In this document: piece by piece, positions 9,565-18,445 of the stretch | Layout of the letters: each line of letters starts with the position of its first letter | Numbering within the stretch: the first letter of the stretch is position 1 | NCBI RefSeq assembly: GCF_014647515.1 | Contig: NZ_BMPI01000015.1 | Location: forward strand, 65,967-129,966 | Direction: 5' to 3' | DNA: 64,000 nt | Source: Dactylosporangium sucinum | Lineage (GTDB): Bacteria; Actinomycetota; Actinomycetes; Mycobacteriales; Micromonosporaceae | Program-made: the position numbers and the translations under genes | Notes under the pieces: generated by a model | Seen by the model: only the letters and a program-made list of their open reading frames with translations | What the model was told of the DNA's origin: nothing | Databases searched by the model: none

Positions 9565-9824
9565 TCTCGGTGGACGGCGAGCTCACCGTCATGAACGCCG
9601 CCGAGCAGCACGAGCGCCTGTTGCGGGCGCTCGGCGACTCCCCGCTGGAGGTCGGACTGGCCGGCGTCACCGAGCTCGACACGGCGGGGTTGCAGGTGCT
9701 GCTGCTGTTGTCCCGGGAGGCCGCGCGGCGGGGCGTTGCGGTGTCCTTCGCGGGCCACAGCCCGGCGGTGCTGGACGTGCTGGAGCTGGTCGGACTGTCG
9801 CCGTCGCTCGAGGTGGACTCGTGA
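9561..9824 (+). CDS. STAS-domain protein inside the che operon
   Basis: 87 residues, a minimal STAS fold like anti-sigma-factor antagonists and MlaB. The signature loop reads LDTAGLQ; the Ser phosphorylated in SpoIIAA-type proteins (DSSG) is Ala here, so classical kinase control looks absent. GTGA overlaps on both sides tie its expression to cheY and cheA. A partner (kinase, receptor tip or sigma regulator) is not identifiable from sequence. Confidence 0.8.
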   Translation: MISVDGELTVMNAAEQHERLLRALGDSPLEVGLAGVTELDTAGLQVLLLLSREAARRGVAVSFAGHSPAVLDVLELVGLSPSLEVDS

Positions 9825-11923
9825 ACGAGGACGACATCCGCGATGCGCTCGACACGTTCATCACCGAGGCGCGCGAGCTGACCCAGGACTTCGAGGAGGG
9901 GCTGCTCGAGCTGGAGTCGGCGCCCGACGGCCCGGAGGCGATCAACTCGCTGTTCCGGGCGATGCACACGCTGAAGGGCTCGGCCGGCCTGTTCGGGCTG
10001 CGCCACCTGGTGTCGTTCACGCACGTGCTGGAGTCGGTGCTCGACCAGCTGCGGGCGGGGGCGCTGCACGTGACGCCCGCGTTGGTGAGCGCGCTGCTGC
10101 CGTGCGCGGACCACATCACGGCCCTGGTCGACGGGGTCGCGGCCGGCCGCACGTCGCCGACGGAGGCCGAGTCGGCGGCGAGCGAGCGCCTCCTGGCCGC
10201 CCTGGACCCCTTCTCCTCCGGTGCTGTCGATGCTGGGGGCCCTTCCGAGGTTGCCGTCTCCGGCAATGCGCGCACCTGGCTGCTCAGTCTCTGGTTCGGG
10301 CCGGACTGCCTGCGCAACGGGATGGATCCGCTGTCGTTCCTGCGGTACCTCACGACGCTCGGCACGGTCGCCCAGGTGATCACGGTCGCGGACGCGCTGC
10401 CGCCGGCCGACGAGGTGGACCCGGAGAGCTGCTATCTCGGCTTCGAGGTGGAGTTCGTCACCGAGGCGTCCAAGGCCGACATCGAGAGCGTGTTCGAGTT
10501 CGTCCGCGACGACAGTACGATCCGGATCCTGCCGGCGGACGACGCCATCCAGCTCATCGAGTCGCTGCCCGAGAACGACCGCATCGGCGACCTGCTGCGC
10601 CGCAGCGGCGTGGTCACCGACCTGGAGCTGGCCCGGGCGCTGCGGATCCAGCACGACTCGGGCCCGATGGGCAAGCCGCTCGGGGAGATCCTGGTCGCCG
10701 AGCAGATGGTCCAGCAGCCGGTGGTGGAGGCGGCGCTCGGCCGGCAGCGCAAGGTGGCCGACGGCCGCCAGCAGGACAACCAGACCATCCGGGTGTTCGC
10801 GTCGCGGCTCGACAAGCTCATCGACCTCGTCGGCGAGCTGGTGATCGCCCAGGCCGGCGTCGGCTCGGCCGACGGCCTGTCCGAGGCCCAGCAGCACGTG
10901 CTGCGCCTGGTCGAGGAGGTCCGGCACACGGCCCTGTCGCTGCGCATGGTCCCGATCGGCACCACCCTGCGCCGCTTCGAGCGCGTGGTCCGCGACGTGT
11001 GCGTCGACCTCGACAAGGAGGTCGACCTGGTCATCGCGGGCGGCGAGGCCGAGATGGACAAGGCGCTCGTCGAGCGGATCGGCGATCCGCTGCTGCACCT
11101 GGTCCGCAACGCCCTCGACCACGGCATCGAGCCGCGCGCCGAGCGCGAGCGCCACGGTAAGCCGGCCCGCGGCAGCCTGCGCCTGAACGCGTTCCACGAC
11201 GCGGGCAGCATCGTCATCGAGGTCTCGGACGACGGCCGTGGCCTGAACCGGGACAAGATCCTGGCCAAGGCGGTCGACCGCGGCCTGGCTTCGCCGTCGG
11301 CGACGCTGACCGACCCGGAGGTGTACGCGCTGATCTTCGAGCCCGGCTTCTCCACGGCCGACGCGGTGTCCAACCTCTCCGGCCGCGGCGTCGGCATGGA
11401 CGTGGTCCGCGGCGCGATCACGGCGCTGCGCGGCAGCATCGACGTCCAGACGGCGCCGGGCGCGGGCACGACGATCCAGATCCGCCTGCCGCTGACGCTG
11501 GCGATCATCGACGGCTTCCTGGTGGGCGCCGGCGACTCGTGCTTCATCATCCCGCTGGACCGGGTGACGGAGTGCGTGGAACTCCCGGCGGAGGCGTCGG
11601 GCCGCTCGTTCATGCACCTGCGCGACGAGGCGCTGCCGTTCGTCCGCCTCCGCCAGGCGTTCGGCATCCCGGGCCAGCCGAGCCGCCGCCAGAGCGTGGT
11701 GGTGATCGAACACTCGGGCCAGCGAGCGGGCATCGTCGTGGACCACCTGCTGGGGCAGTCGCAGACGGTGATCAAGCCGCTCGGGCGGCTGTTCAAGGAC
11801 GTACGGTGGGTCAGCGGGTCGACCATCCTCGGCGGCGGGGACGTGGCGCTGATCCTGGATATCGACGCGTTGCTGGGGCAGTACATCGCCCGCGACCGCC
11901 AGCGCAACCTGGTCCCGGCGTAA
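9821..11923 (+). CDS. cheA: chemotaxis histidine kinase CheA
   Basis: 700 residues: Hpt domain with phospho-His 49 in AMHTLKGSAGLFG; a linker/regulatory region; two short repeats near 248-310 resembling the GspE/MshE N-terminal motif (IGDLLRRSGVV, LGEILVAEQMV); dimerisation domain (about 320-380); HATPase with DDGRG and SGRGVGMDVV; and a C-terminal CheW-like domain. It phosphorylates CheY and CheB in response to receptors. It ends the operon, facing a convergent MCP gene. Confidence 0.95.
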   Translation: MNEDDIRDALDTFITEARELTQDFEEGLLELESAPDGPEAINSLFRAMHTLKGSAGLFGLRHLVSFTHVLESVLDQLRAGALHVTPALVSALLPCADHITALVDGVAAGRTSPTEAESAASERLLAALDPFSSGAVDAGGPSEVAVSGNARTWLLSLWFGPDCLRNGMDPLSFLRYLTTLGTVAQVITVADALPPADEVDPESCYLGFEVEFVTEASKADIESVFEFVRDDSTIRILPADDAIQLIESLPENDRIGDLLRRSGVVTDLELARALRIQHDSGPMGKPLGEILVAEQMVQQPVVEAALGRQRKVADGRQQDNQTIRVFASRLDKLIDLVGELVIAQAGVGSADGLSEAQQHVLRLVEEVRHTALSLRMVPIGTTLRRFERVVRDVCVDLDKEVDLVIAGGEAEMDKALVERIGDPLLHLVRNALDHGIEPRAERERHGKPARGSLRLNAFHDAGSIVIEVSDDGRGLNRDKILAKAVDRGLASPSATLTDPEVYALIFEPGFSTADAVSNLSGRGVGMDVVRGAITALRGSIDVQTAPGAGTTIQIRLPLTLAIIDGFLVGAGDSCFIIPLDRVTECVELPAEASGRSFMHLRDEALPFVRLRQAFGIPGQPSRRQSVVVIEHSGQRAGIVVDHLLGQSQTVIKPLGRLFKDVRWVSGSTILGGGDVALILDIDALLGQYIARDRQRNLVPA

Positions 11924-11926
11924 CGC

Positions 11927-12064
11927 CGTCCTTGATTGTGGGAACCATCTGGTCACCCAGGCAGCCACATGGTTCCCACGATCATGGGCTCGGGGCTCGC
12001 CGTCCTTGATCGATGGCGACTGCTGGTCGGCATGGCAGCCGGAACTCGCCATGGATCAAGGACG
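11927..12064. repeat. pair of inverted repeats between convergent cheA and MCP genes
   Basis: Two back-to-back dyads fill the junction. The first has perfect 11-base cores GTGGGAACCAT (11938-11948) and its complement (11969-11979), extendable with mismatches. The second has 19-base arms (12001-12019, 12046-12064) with one mismatch. Both begin CGTCCTTGAT. They could act as bidirectional terminators or be dispersed intergenic palindromes; no T-tract is present. Confidence 0.7.
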
Positions 12065-12074
12065 GGCCCCGGCC

Positions 12075-13793
12075 TCAGAAGCGGTCGAACTTCGACTCGT
12101 CGATGTCCGGGACCGTTACGTCGGCCGAGCGGGAGCCCGCGTAGGCCGGCGTCGGGGACGTGCGCCGCGCGCCGGCGTTGCGCGGCCCGCCGGCCCGCGG
12201 CGCGTCCGCGAACGCGCCGCTCCGGTTGGCCGGGCGGCGGGGACCGCCGTCGCCCGTGTTGAAGAACGTCATCAGGTCCTGCAGCTGATGCGTCTGCGCG
12301 GCCATCTCCTCGGCCGTCGCCGCCAGTTCCTCGCTCGACGACGCCGTCTGTTCGGTCACCTTGCCGATCTGGGTCATCGCGATGTTGATCTGGCGCACGC
12401 CCGTCGCCTGTTCGTTGCTGGAGGCGGCGATCTCCTGCACCAGGTCCGAGGTACGCGTGATGCTCGGGATGATCTTGCCCAGCAGGTCGCCCGCGCGCTC
12501 CGCGGTCTGGACGCTGCCCGCGGCCAGCTCGCTGATCTCCTGGGCGGCGATCTGGCTGCGCTCCGCCAGCTTGCCGACCTCCGTGGCGACCACCGCGAAG
12601 CCCTTGCCGTGCTCGCCCGCCCGGGCCGCCTCGATGGTCGCGTTGAGCGCCAGCATGTTGGTCTGGAAGGCGATGTCGTCGATGATCCCGATCTTGCTCG
12701 TGATCTGCTTCATCGCGTCGACGGTGCGCTGCACGGCGTCGCCGCCCTCGTGGGCCTCCGTCGCCGCCTGGCCGGCGATGCCCTCCGTCGTCGTCGCGTT
12801 GTCGCTGTTCTGGCTGATGCTCGCCGTCATCTGCTCCATCGACGCGGTCGTCTCCTCGACGCTCGCCGCCTGCTCGGTCGCGGCCTGGGAGAGGCTCTGG
12901 GACGCGCCGCTGATCTGGTTCGAGGCGTTGGCGAGCTGGTGCGCCGCCTCGATCACCGTGCGCACGGTCTCCGTCAGCCGGTCGAGCGCGCTGTTGAGCG
13001 CGATGCCCATCCGGCCGACCTCGTCGCGGCTCGAGACCGGCAGGCGCTGGTCGAGGCGGCCCTCGGCGAGGCCCGACAGCACCGTGACCGTCTCCTTGAG
13101 CGGGCGGGACACCGCGCGGACGACCACGGTGACCATGGAGAAGGTGATGAGGACGGCCAGCAGGGTCAGGCCGAGCAGCAGCACCTGCGCCGTCTGGTAC
13201 TCCGACGCCGACGCGTCCAGCGCCTTCCTCGCCTCGACGTTCTCCCGTTCGACGAGCTTGCCCAGGGCGCTGGAGATCTGGTCGGAGACCGGGTCCACCT
13301 CCTCGCGGCTGATCCGGTTGTACTCCTGGTAGTTGTTCGCGGTCGCCGCCGGGATCGACTTGCCGGTGAGGATGCGCTGGTAGGACCCGAACGCCGAGGC
13401 GAACGCGTCCCGGTCCGCCCGGCCGTCGGTGTCGGTGGCGGCCTCGGTGAAGCTCTTCCAGCTCTGCTCCAGGCCGGCGATCGCCTCCTGGACCAGCTGG
13501 GTCGCCCGGGCCGTGTCCGCGTCGCTCTGCGCCAGCGCGAGGCCGCGCATCTGGAAGCGGATCTCCTTGTAGTCCAGCGCGACGCCGTCGAGCAGCTGCA
13601 CCGAGCGCAGGTTCTGGTGGTACAGCTGGGACTGCCGGTCCTGACTGTTGCCGAGGTACAACAGGCCGATCGCCCCGACCGCCGCGAGCAGCACGCACAC
13701 GACGATGGCGACCACCCGCAGCTTCCATGCGACGGACAGGTCCCGGAAGGCGGAGGTGAAGGAACGGCGGCTGGGCATCGTTGCAGTGCTCAT
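12075..13793 (-). CDS. methyl-accepting chemotaxis protein
   Basis: 572 residues from the preferred ATG ([13 protein letters not shown] cytoplasmic start). Membrane helices at about 23-45 and 190-212 bound an extracytoplasmic four-helix-type ligand domain; a HAMP domain (about 213-265) and an MCP signalling domain follow, with the tip [20 protein letters not shown]. The tail is Arg/Pro-rich without an obvious CheR-tethering pentapeptide. It is the only full-length receptor in the window and is likely to feed the adjacent CheA. A start 14 codons upstream is possible. Confidence 0.92.
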   Translation of the reverse strand: MSTATMPSRRSFTSAFRDLSVAWKLRVVAIVVCVLLAAVGAIGLLYLGNSQDRQSQLYHQNLRSVQLLDGVALDYKEIRFQMRGLALAQSDADTARATQLVQEAIAGLEQSWKSFTEAATDTDGRADRDAFASAFGSYQRILTGKSIPAATANNYQEYNRISREEVDPVSDQISSALGKLVERENVEARKALDASASEYQTAQVLLLGLTLLAVLITFSMVTVVVRAVSRPLKETVTVLSGLAEGRLDQRLPVSSRDEVGRMGIALNSALDRLTETVRTVIEAAHQLANASNQISGASQSLSQAATEQAASVEETTASMEQMTASISQNSDNATTTEGIAGQAATEAHEGGDAVQRTVDAMKQITSKIGIIDDIAFQTNMLALNATIEAARAGEHGKGFAVVATEVGKLAERSQIAAQEISELAAGSVQTAERAGDLLGKIIPSITRTSDLVQEIAASSNEQATGVRQINIAMTQIGKVTEQTASSSEELAATAEEMAAQTHQLQDLMTFFNTGDGGPRRPANRSGAFADAPRAGGPRNAGARRTSPTPAYAGSRSADVTVPDIDESKFDRF

Positions 13794-13860
13794 CGTGGCA
13801 AGGCCCCCCGTGCGACGGTTCTCGCCCACACCCATCGGGCCCGCCGAGGGAAGTCTGAGG

Positions 13861-14484
13861 TTATGGCGGCGGCAGGATCACCGCGATCTCCTCGCCGAGC
13901 GTGGCGCCGAGCTGCAGCGGCAGGTCGTCGCCGCTCCAGAACTTACCCGGGTCGTACCAGTTCGCCCGTTTCCCGCCGGGCAGCAGGCCCATCGCCTCGT
14001 AGGTGACGGCCACCACCTCAGCGCAGTACGCGGTCTCCAGGGAGGCATCCGATCTCGAGCGTGACGGCAGACGGCCCTGGAACCACCGGCCCGCCAGCCG
14101 CGCGGTCGACGGGAACGGCGTGCCGTCCAGGCGCGCGACCGTCCGCAGTACCGCATCCTCCATCGCGGGATTCACCTCGAAGTGCAGCTGGCGCAGCCAG
14201 GCGCGCTGGCCGTAGCGGCGGCCCCAGACCAGCACGGCGTCGCGCAGGTCGTGCAGCTGGACGCCGCGATGGTGGGTGCCCGTCCACCGGTCGGGCAGCG
14301 ACTTGCCCAGCTCGGCGTGCCACATCAGGGGCGGCAGGTCGTCGAGGACGACGGCCATGCCGACGTGGTTCACCGGGCTGTTCGTCAGGGTCTGGATCGC
14401 GCGGTCCGCGGTCGAGCGGCCACGGAACACCCACAGGTCACCCGTGCGGGTCATCCGCACGGCTTCGTCGAGATCGACGCTCAC
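13861..14484 (-). CDS. permuted NlpC/P60-like papain-fold protein
   Basis: 207 residues. His40 in the NHVGM segment precedes Cys154 in YCAEVV, the permuted order of YiiX-type NlpC/P60 relatives, which suggests an amidase or cysteine peptidase, possibly acting on lipids or peptides. No signal peptide is seen. The GTG start lies seven bases after TAGGCT, a leaderless promoter whose -10 overlaps that of the divergent small gene. Confidence 0.6.
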   Translation of the reverse strand: MSVDLDEAVRMTRTGDLWVFRGRSTADRAIQTLTNSPVNHVGMAVVLDDLPPLMWHAELGKSLPDRWTGTHHRGVQLHDLRDAVLVWGRRYGQRAWLRQLHFEVNPAMEDAVLRTVARLDGTPFPSTARLAGRWFQGRLPSRSRSDASLETAYCAEVVAVTYEAMGLLPGGKRANWYDPGKFWSGDDLPLQLGATLGEEIAVILPPP

Positions 14485-14490
14485 CGCCGT

Positions 14491-14497
14491 TAGCCTA
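14491..14497. promoter_or_regulatory. overlapping divergent -10 boxes
   Basis: On the minus strand TAGGCT (14497-14492) ends seven bases before GTG 14484. On the plus strand TAGCCT (14491-14496) ends eight bases before ATG 14505. The two hexamers share five bases, so RNA polymerase cannot occupy both at once; both transcripts would be leaderless. Confidence 0.6.
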
Positions 14498-14504
14498 GGT
14501 GCTC

Positions 14505-14711
14505 ATGAAGGCGAAGTGGTGGAAGGTGCTCGGCCTGGCGGGTGTCGTCGGCGTGGCGGCGACGGGAGCGCTGGTGGTGCGGGCGGAGCGGCGCCGCCGG
14601 GCGTACACGCCGGAGGAGATCCGCGCCAAGCTGCAGGAGCGGCACACCATCGCACAGAGCGGGACGAGTCGCGGCTCACGTACCAGTCACCCGGACGGTC
14701 ACTTAGGGTAG
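14505..14711 (+). CDS. small single-pass membrane protein
   Basis: 68 residues from the ATG (a GTG two codons earlier is possible). One hydrophobic helix (about 7-25) is followed by a basic RAERRRR stop-transfer segment and a polar tail. I do not recognise the family. It ends five bases before serA, so the two are probably co-transcribed. Confidence 0.6.
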   Translation: MKAKWWKVLGLAGVVGVAATGALVVRAERRRRAYTPEEIRAKLQERHTIAQSGTSRGSRTSHPDGHLG

Positions 14712-14716
14712 GTGTT

Positions 14717-15943
14717 GTGCAGCCACTGACATCCCAGGCCGACCCGGTGCGGGTCCTGTTCCTCGAAAACATCCACCCCGTCGCGGTCGAGCGGATGCGG
14801 TCCGAGGGATACCAGGTCGAGACCGTCGGGCGCGCGCTCGACGAGGACGAGCTGATCGCCAGGCTCGACGGGGTCCACCTGCTGGGCATTCGCTCCAAGA
14901 CGCAGGTGACGGCGACCGTGCTGGCCGGCGCGCCGCAGCTGCGCGCGATCGGCGCGTTCTGCATCGGCACCGACCAGATCGACCTGCGGACCGCCGCCGA
15001 GTCCGGCATCGCCGTGTTCAACGCGCCGTTCTCCAACACGCGCAGCGTGGTCGAGCTCGCCGTCGCCGAGATCATCGCGCTCACCCGCCGGCTCACCGAG
15101 AAGAACGCCGGCATGCACAACGGCGTCTGGGACAAGGACGCCGAGGGCAGTCACGAGGTGCGCGGCCGGTCCATCGGCATCGTCGGCTACGGCAACATCG
15201 GCACGCAGCTGTCCGTGCTCGCCGAGAACCTGGGTCTGCGGGTGTACTTCTACGACACCGCGGACAAGCTCGCCCTCGGCAACGCCCAGCGCTGCGAGAG
15301 CCTCGACGAGCTGCTGGAGAGGTCCGACATCGTCACCCTGCACGTCGACGGCCGCCCGGGCAACAGCGGGTTCTTCGGCGAGGAGCAGTTCGCCAGGATG
15401 CGCCCGCGCAGCATCTTCCTCAACCTGAGCCGCGGCTTCGTGATCGACCACGACGCCCTGCGCCGCCACCTCGACAACGGGCACCTCGCCGGCGCGGCCG
15501 TCGACGTGTTCCCGAAGGAGCCGAAGGGCAAGGGCGACGAGTTCCAGTCGACCCTGCGCGGCCTGCCCAACGTCATCCTGACCCCGCACATCGGCGGCTC
15601 GACCGAGGAAGCGCAGTCCGACATCGGCTCGTTCGTCGCCGAGAAGCTGCACAAGTACGTGGCGGAGGGCTCCACGACGCTCAGCGTCAACCTGCCGTCG
15701 CTCAACCTGCAGCAGGCCCCCGGCACGCACCGCATCGCCCTGCTGCACCACAACGTGCCGGGCGTGCTCGCCGACGTCAACAGCATCCTGGCCGGGCACA
15801 AGGTCAACGTCGAGGGGCAGATCCTGGCGACCCGCGGCGAGTATGGCTACCTGCTCGCCGACATCGCCATCGACTACCCGGACGAGATCCTGGCCCAGCT
15901 CAGCGGCATGGCCACGACGGTCCAACTCCGCGTGCTGTCCTAG
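14717..15943 (+). CDS. serA: D-3-phosphoglycerate dehydrogenase
   Basis: 408 residues, the E. coli-like short form: Rossmann NAD motif GYGNIGTQLS near residue 159, catalytic Arg and Glu regions, His in LTPHIGGST, and a C-terminal ACT domain (about 335-408) that in this class mediates serine feedback. It catalyses the first step of serine synthesis. The GTG start follows the small membrane gene by five bases. A 25-base perfect inverted repeat lies downstream. Confidence 0.93.
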   Translation: MQPLTSQADPVRVLFLENIHPVAVERMRSEGYQVETVGRALDEDELIARLDGVHLLGIRSKTQVTATVLAGAPQLRAIGAFCIGTDQIDLRTAAESGIAVFNAPFSNTRSVVELAVAEIIALTRRLTEKNAGMHNGVWDKDAEGSHEVRGRSIGIVGYGNIGTQLSVLAENLGLRVYFYDTADKLALGNAQRCESLDELLERSDIVTLHVDGRPGNSGFFGEEQFARMRPRSIFLNLSRGFVIDHDALRRHLDNGHLAGAAVDVFPKEPKGKGDEFQSTLRGLPNVILTPHIGGSTEEAQSDIGSFVAEKLHKYVAEGSTTLSVNLPSLNLQQAPGTHRIALLHHNVPGVLADVNSILAGHKVNVEGQILATRGEYGYLLADIAIDYPDEILAQLSGMATTVQLRVLS

Positions 15944-15975
15944 CCGCCACACTGCCCCCGCCCCCCGACCACCTC

Positions 15976-16055
15976 GCGTCGATCTTGCACTTGTGGTGCC
16001 GCGACACTCCTGAAATGCCCGGGTTTGTCAGGCACCACAAGTGCAAGATCGACGC
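15976..16055. repeat. perfect 25-base inverted repeat between convergent genes
   Basis: The arms at 15976-16000 and 16031-16055 are perfectly complementary over 25 bases and are separated by 30 bases. The outer ends contain GATC. The element lies between the serA stop and the stop of the convergent SRPBCC gene. It is far longer than an ordinary terminator stem and lacks a T-tract. Confidence 0.85.
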
Positions 16056-16074
16056 ATGAAGGGCGGTGGGGGCG

Positions 16075-16710
16075 TTAGCCCCGGGGGGTGGTGGGGGTGT
16101 CCGGGGCGAACTGGCCCATTGCCGCCTCGACGGCGGCGTCGACCTCGGCCTCGGTGGCCGTGCCCGACTCGCGGGCCACGGCCGCCCAGGCGTGTACCGA
16201 CTGGCGGGAGAACTCCTGCCCCTCCGCCGTGGCGCCGAAGGCCAGCGGGTCGCCGTCGAACTCGTTGTGGAGGTGCCGGGCGAGGGCCATGACCACCCCG
16301 TCCCACCCGGGCCCGACGTAGAGCGACCCGGCGCCGCTGCCGGCGATCTCGATCGGCACGGTGTGCTCCAGCTCCAGCACCGTGGTGTCGGGGCCGTCCT
16401 CCAGCAGCCGGACGGAGACGATGCTGGTCGGGCCGCCGAAGGTGACCTTGAACGCCGACGGCGGCGAGCACTCCAGGATGTCGCCACCCGCGTTGCCCTC
16501 CAGCTGGAAGGTGCCGCCGAGCCGCAGGTCGCCGCTGATCGGCATCAGCCAGCGCGCGATGCGGGCCGGGTCGGTGATCGCGTCCCACACGTCCGCGACC
16601 TCGGCGTCGTACGAGCGGCGCAGCCGCACCGCGACCGTCTCGCCGCTCGTCGACGGCAGCCGGCTGACCTCCCGGTGAATGGCCTTCAGGTGCCCGGCGA
16701 TGTCCATCAT
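16075..16710 (-). CDS. SRPBCC/AHSA1-type protein
   Basis: 211 residues with a START-like AHSA1 fold (RRSYDAEVADVWDAITDPAR near 33, then GTFQLEGNAGGDIL). These proteins bind hydrophobic ligands or act as cochaperone-like factors; the ligand is unknown. The ATG at 16710 overlaps the stop of the upstream arsR-type regulator (ATGA), which decides the start and marks the common ArsR-SRPBCC pair. Confidence 0.85.
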   Translation of the reverse strand: MMDIAGHLKAIHREVSRLPSTSGETVAVRLRRSYDAEVADVWDAITDPARIARWLMPISGDLRLGGTFQLEGNAGGDILECSPPSAFKVTFGGPTSIVSVRLLEDGPDTTVLELEHTVPIEIAGSGAGSLYVGPGWDGVVMALARHLHNEFDGDPLAFGATAEGQEFSRQSVHAWAAVARESGTATEAEVDAAVEAAMGQFAPDTPTTPRG

Positions 16711-17057
16711 GCGTCGTCCCCTCTCGTCTGGCTGCGGCGCGCACGCTTCCCCCGGGCCAGCTCGGTGGCCAGGGCGTCGAGGTGCTGGTCCCAGGTCCGG
16801 CGGAACCGGTCCAGCCACGCGTCCACCTCGCGCAGCGGCGCGGCGTCGACGGCGTAGAGCCGCCGGGCCCCGTCCACCCGCACCGTGGCGAAGCCGCTCT
16901 CCCGCAGCACCTTGAGGTGCTGGGACACGGCGGGCTGGGAGATCCGGAACTCCTCCTGCACGACGGCGCTGATCGCCCCGGAGGCCAGCTCGCCGTCGGC
17001 GAGCAGCTCCAGGATGCGCCGCCGCACCGGGTCTCCGAGGACGTCGAATGCGTGCAC
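16707..17057 (-). CDS. ArsR-family transcriptional repressor
   Basis: 116 residues with a winged HTH (recognition helix in ISQPAVSQHLKVLRESG). No clear ArsR metal-binding CxC box is present, so the effector is probably not a metal. It forms an operon with the overlapping SRPBCC gene. Its promoter and a likely operator lie inside the 3' end of the DUF2306 gene. Confidence 0.9.
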   Translation of the reverse strand: MHAFDVLGDPVRRRILELLADGELASGAISAVVQEEFRISQPAVSQHLKVLRESGFATVRVDGARRLYAVDAAPLREVDAWLDRFRRTWDQHLDALATELARGKRARRSQTRGDDA

Positions 17058-17065
17058 AGGCGCAG

Positions 17066-17085
17066 CTTATATAAGTCGACGCTTA
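17066..17085. promoter_or_regulatory. probable arsR promoter/operator
   Basis: An AT-rich island: CTTATATAAG (17066-17075, a perfect palindrome usable as -10) abuts the imperfect dyad TAAGTCGACGCTTA (17072-17085). It overlaps the stop codon of the upstream DUF2306 gene and lies 9-28 bases before the arsR GTG, where autorepression would be expected. Confidence 0.5.
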
Positions 17086-17699
17086 ATTGAAAGTTCCGCG
17101 ACGAGGATGTTGATGAACCAGCCCGCGAACATGCACCAGGCCCGCGCGTCGGCGTCCGGCGGGCCGGCGAAGGCCGTGTAGAAGCCGTGCGTGAACGCCT
17201 GCGTGCCCGCGCCCATGGCGAGCGCGTAGGCGCGGGTCATCCACGCCCGGTGCGTGCGCACGTCACGCCGGCGGATCGCGAGGAACCCGGCGACGATCCC
17301 CCCGGCCATCACGGCGCCGACGACAAGCCGCTGCACGTTGGTGAAGGTGTTGTCCGACGCCGGCAGCGGATAGAACAGCGTCATCCAGAGCCCGGACAGC
17401 GCCACCGCGAGGCCGGCCGGCACGAGCACGCGGCCGCTGAGCCGGTGCCAGCGGGGCCGGCGGCGGCGCAGGCCCGGGTGGAACTGGAACGCGCCGAGGA
17501 TGCTGTAGAGGGTGGCGCCCACGATGTGCACCACCACCGGCACCGGCATGTCGTGGAACCGCGCGTTGTCCGGCGTCACCGCGGCCCCGCCGGCGATCGT
17601 GCCCACCCGGAACGCGCCGGCGATGACCGGGATCGCCGCGAGCGCGAGGAGTCCCGCGGGCACGAGCCAGTCCGGGCGTCTGCGCACTGCTGTCGTCAT
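17067..17699 (-). CDS. DUF2306 membrane protein
   Basis: 210 residues with five to six membrane helices and the DUF2306 pattern (HIVGATLYSILGAFQFHPGL, HRLSGRVLV, HRAWMTRAYALAMGAGTQ with conserved His residues). It resembles small haem-binding-type or transporter-like membrane proteins, but its function is unknown. The stop is nine bases before the arsR start. Confidence 0.8.
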   Translation of the reverse strand: MTTAVRRRPDWLVPAGLLALAAIPVIAGAFRVGTIAGGAAVTPDNARFHDMPVPVVVHIVGATLYSILGAFQFHPGLRRRRPRWHRLSGRVLVPAGLAVALSGLWMTLFYPLPASDNTFTNVQRLVVGAVMAGGIVAGFLAIRRRDVRTHRAWMTRAYALAMGAGTQAFTHGFYTAFAGPPDADARAWCMFAGWFINILVAELSIKRRLI

Positions 17700-17764
17700 G
17701 CCCACGATGATTCGGGGGATCCGGCGGTACCACATCGGCCCGCGAGCCGCGGGGATCTAGGTCC

Positions 17765-18445
17765 TCAGAAGGAGCCGCCGCGGTACTTTCGGATGCGCAC
17801 CCGATCGGTCTCGTAGGCCCACATCGCGATCTCGACCCGGTTCCGCGCCCCGATCTTGTTCATCAGGCTGGCGACGTGGGTCTTGACCGTGCTCAGCGTG
17901 ATCCGGAGCTCCTGGGCGATCTCGGCGTTGGTCCGCCCCTGGGCGAGCAGCCCGACGACCTGCTCCTCCCGGTCGGTCAGCGGCTCGATCGGCTGGCGCG
18001 GCGCCTGCGGCGGCCCGGCGTCGGCGAACGCCCGCAGCAGCCGGGTCGTGATGCTCGGCGCGATGAGCGCGTCGCCCTCGGCCGCCGCGTGCACGGCCTG
18101 CACGAGCAGCGCCGGCCCGGCGTCCTTGAGCAGGAACCCGCGCGCTCCGGCGCGCAGCGCCGCGTAGACGTACTCGTCCAGGTCGAACGTCGTGATGACG
18201 ACGACCGCGAGCGGGTCGTCGACCTGCGGCCCGGCCAGTGCCCGGGTCGCCTCGATGCCGTCGAGGCCGGGCATGCGGATGTCGAGCAGGCACACGTCGG
18301 GCCGCTCCCGCCGGGCCAGCTCGACGGCCCGCCGCCCGTCGCCCGCCTCGGCCACGACCTCGATGCCGGGCTGCGCGTTGAGGATCATCGTCAGCCCGGT
18401 GCGGACGATCTCCTGGTCGTCGGCGACGAGCACCCGCACCGTCAC
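17765..18445 (-). CDS. NarL-type response regulator
   Basis: 226 residues: receiver (phospho-Asp in CLLDIRMPGLDG, Lys in FLLKDAG) and LuxR HTH (LTDREEQVVGLLAQGRTNAE to VKTHVASLMNKI). It overlaps the kinase gene by a GTGA junction and should be phosphorylated by it. The target genes are not evident. Confidence 0.93.
   Translation of the reverse strand: MTVRVLVADDQEIVRTGLTMILNAQPGIEVVAEAGDGRRAVELARRERPDVCLLDIRMPGLDGIEATRALAGPQVDDPLAVVVITTFDLDEYVYAALRAGARGFLLKDAGPALLVQAVHAAAEGDALIAPSITTRLLRAFADAGPPQAPRQPIEPLTDREEQVVGLLAQGRTNAEIAQELRITLSTVKTHVASLMNKIGARNRVEIAMWAYETDRVRIRKYRGGSF

Noticed and set aside
11924..12074. Inverted repeats at 12 kb as ends of a transposon or MITE
   Set aside because: No target duplication or transposase, and the elements at other junctions have different sequences.
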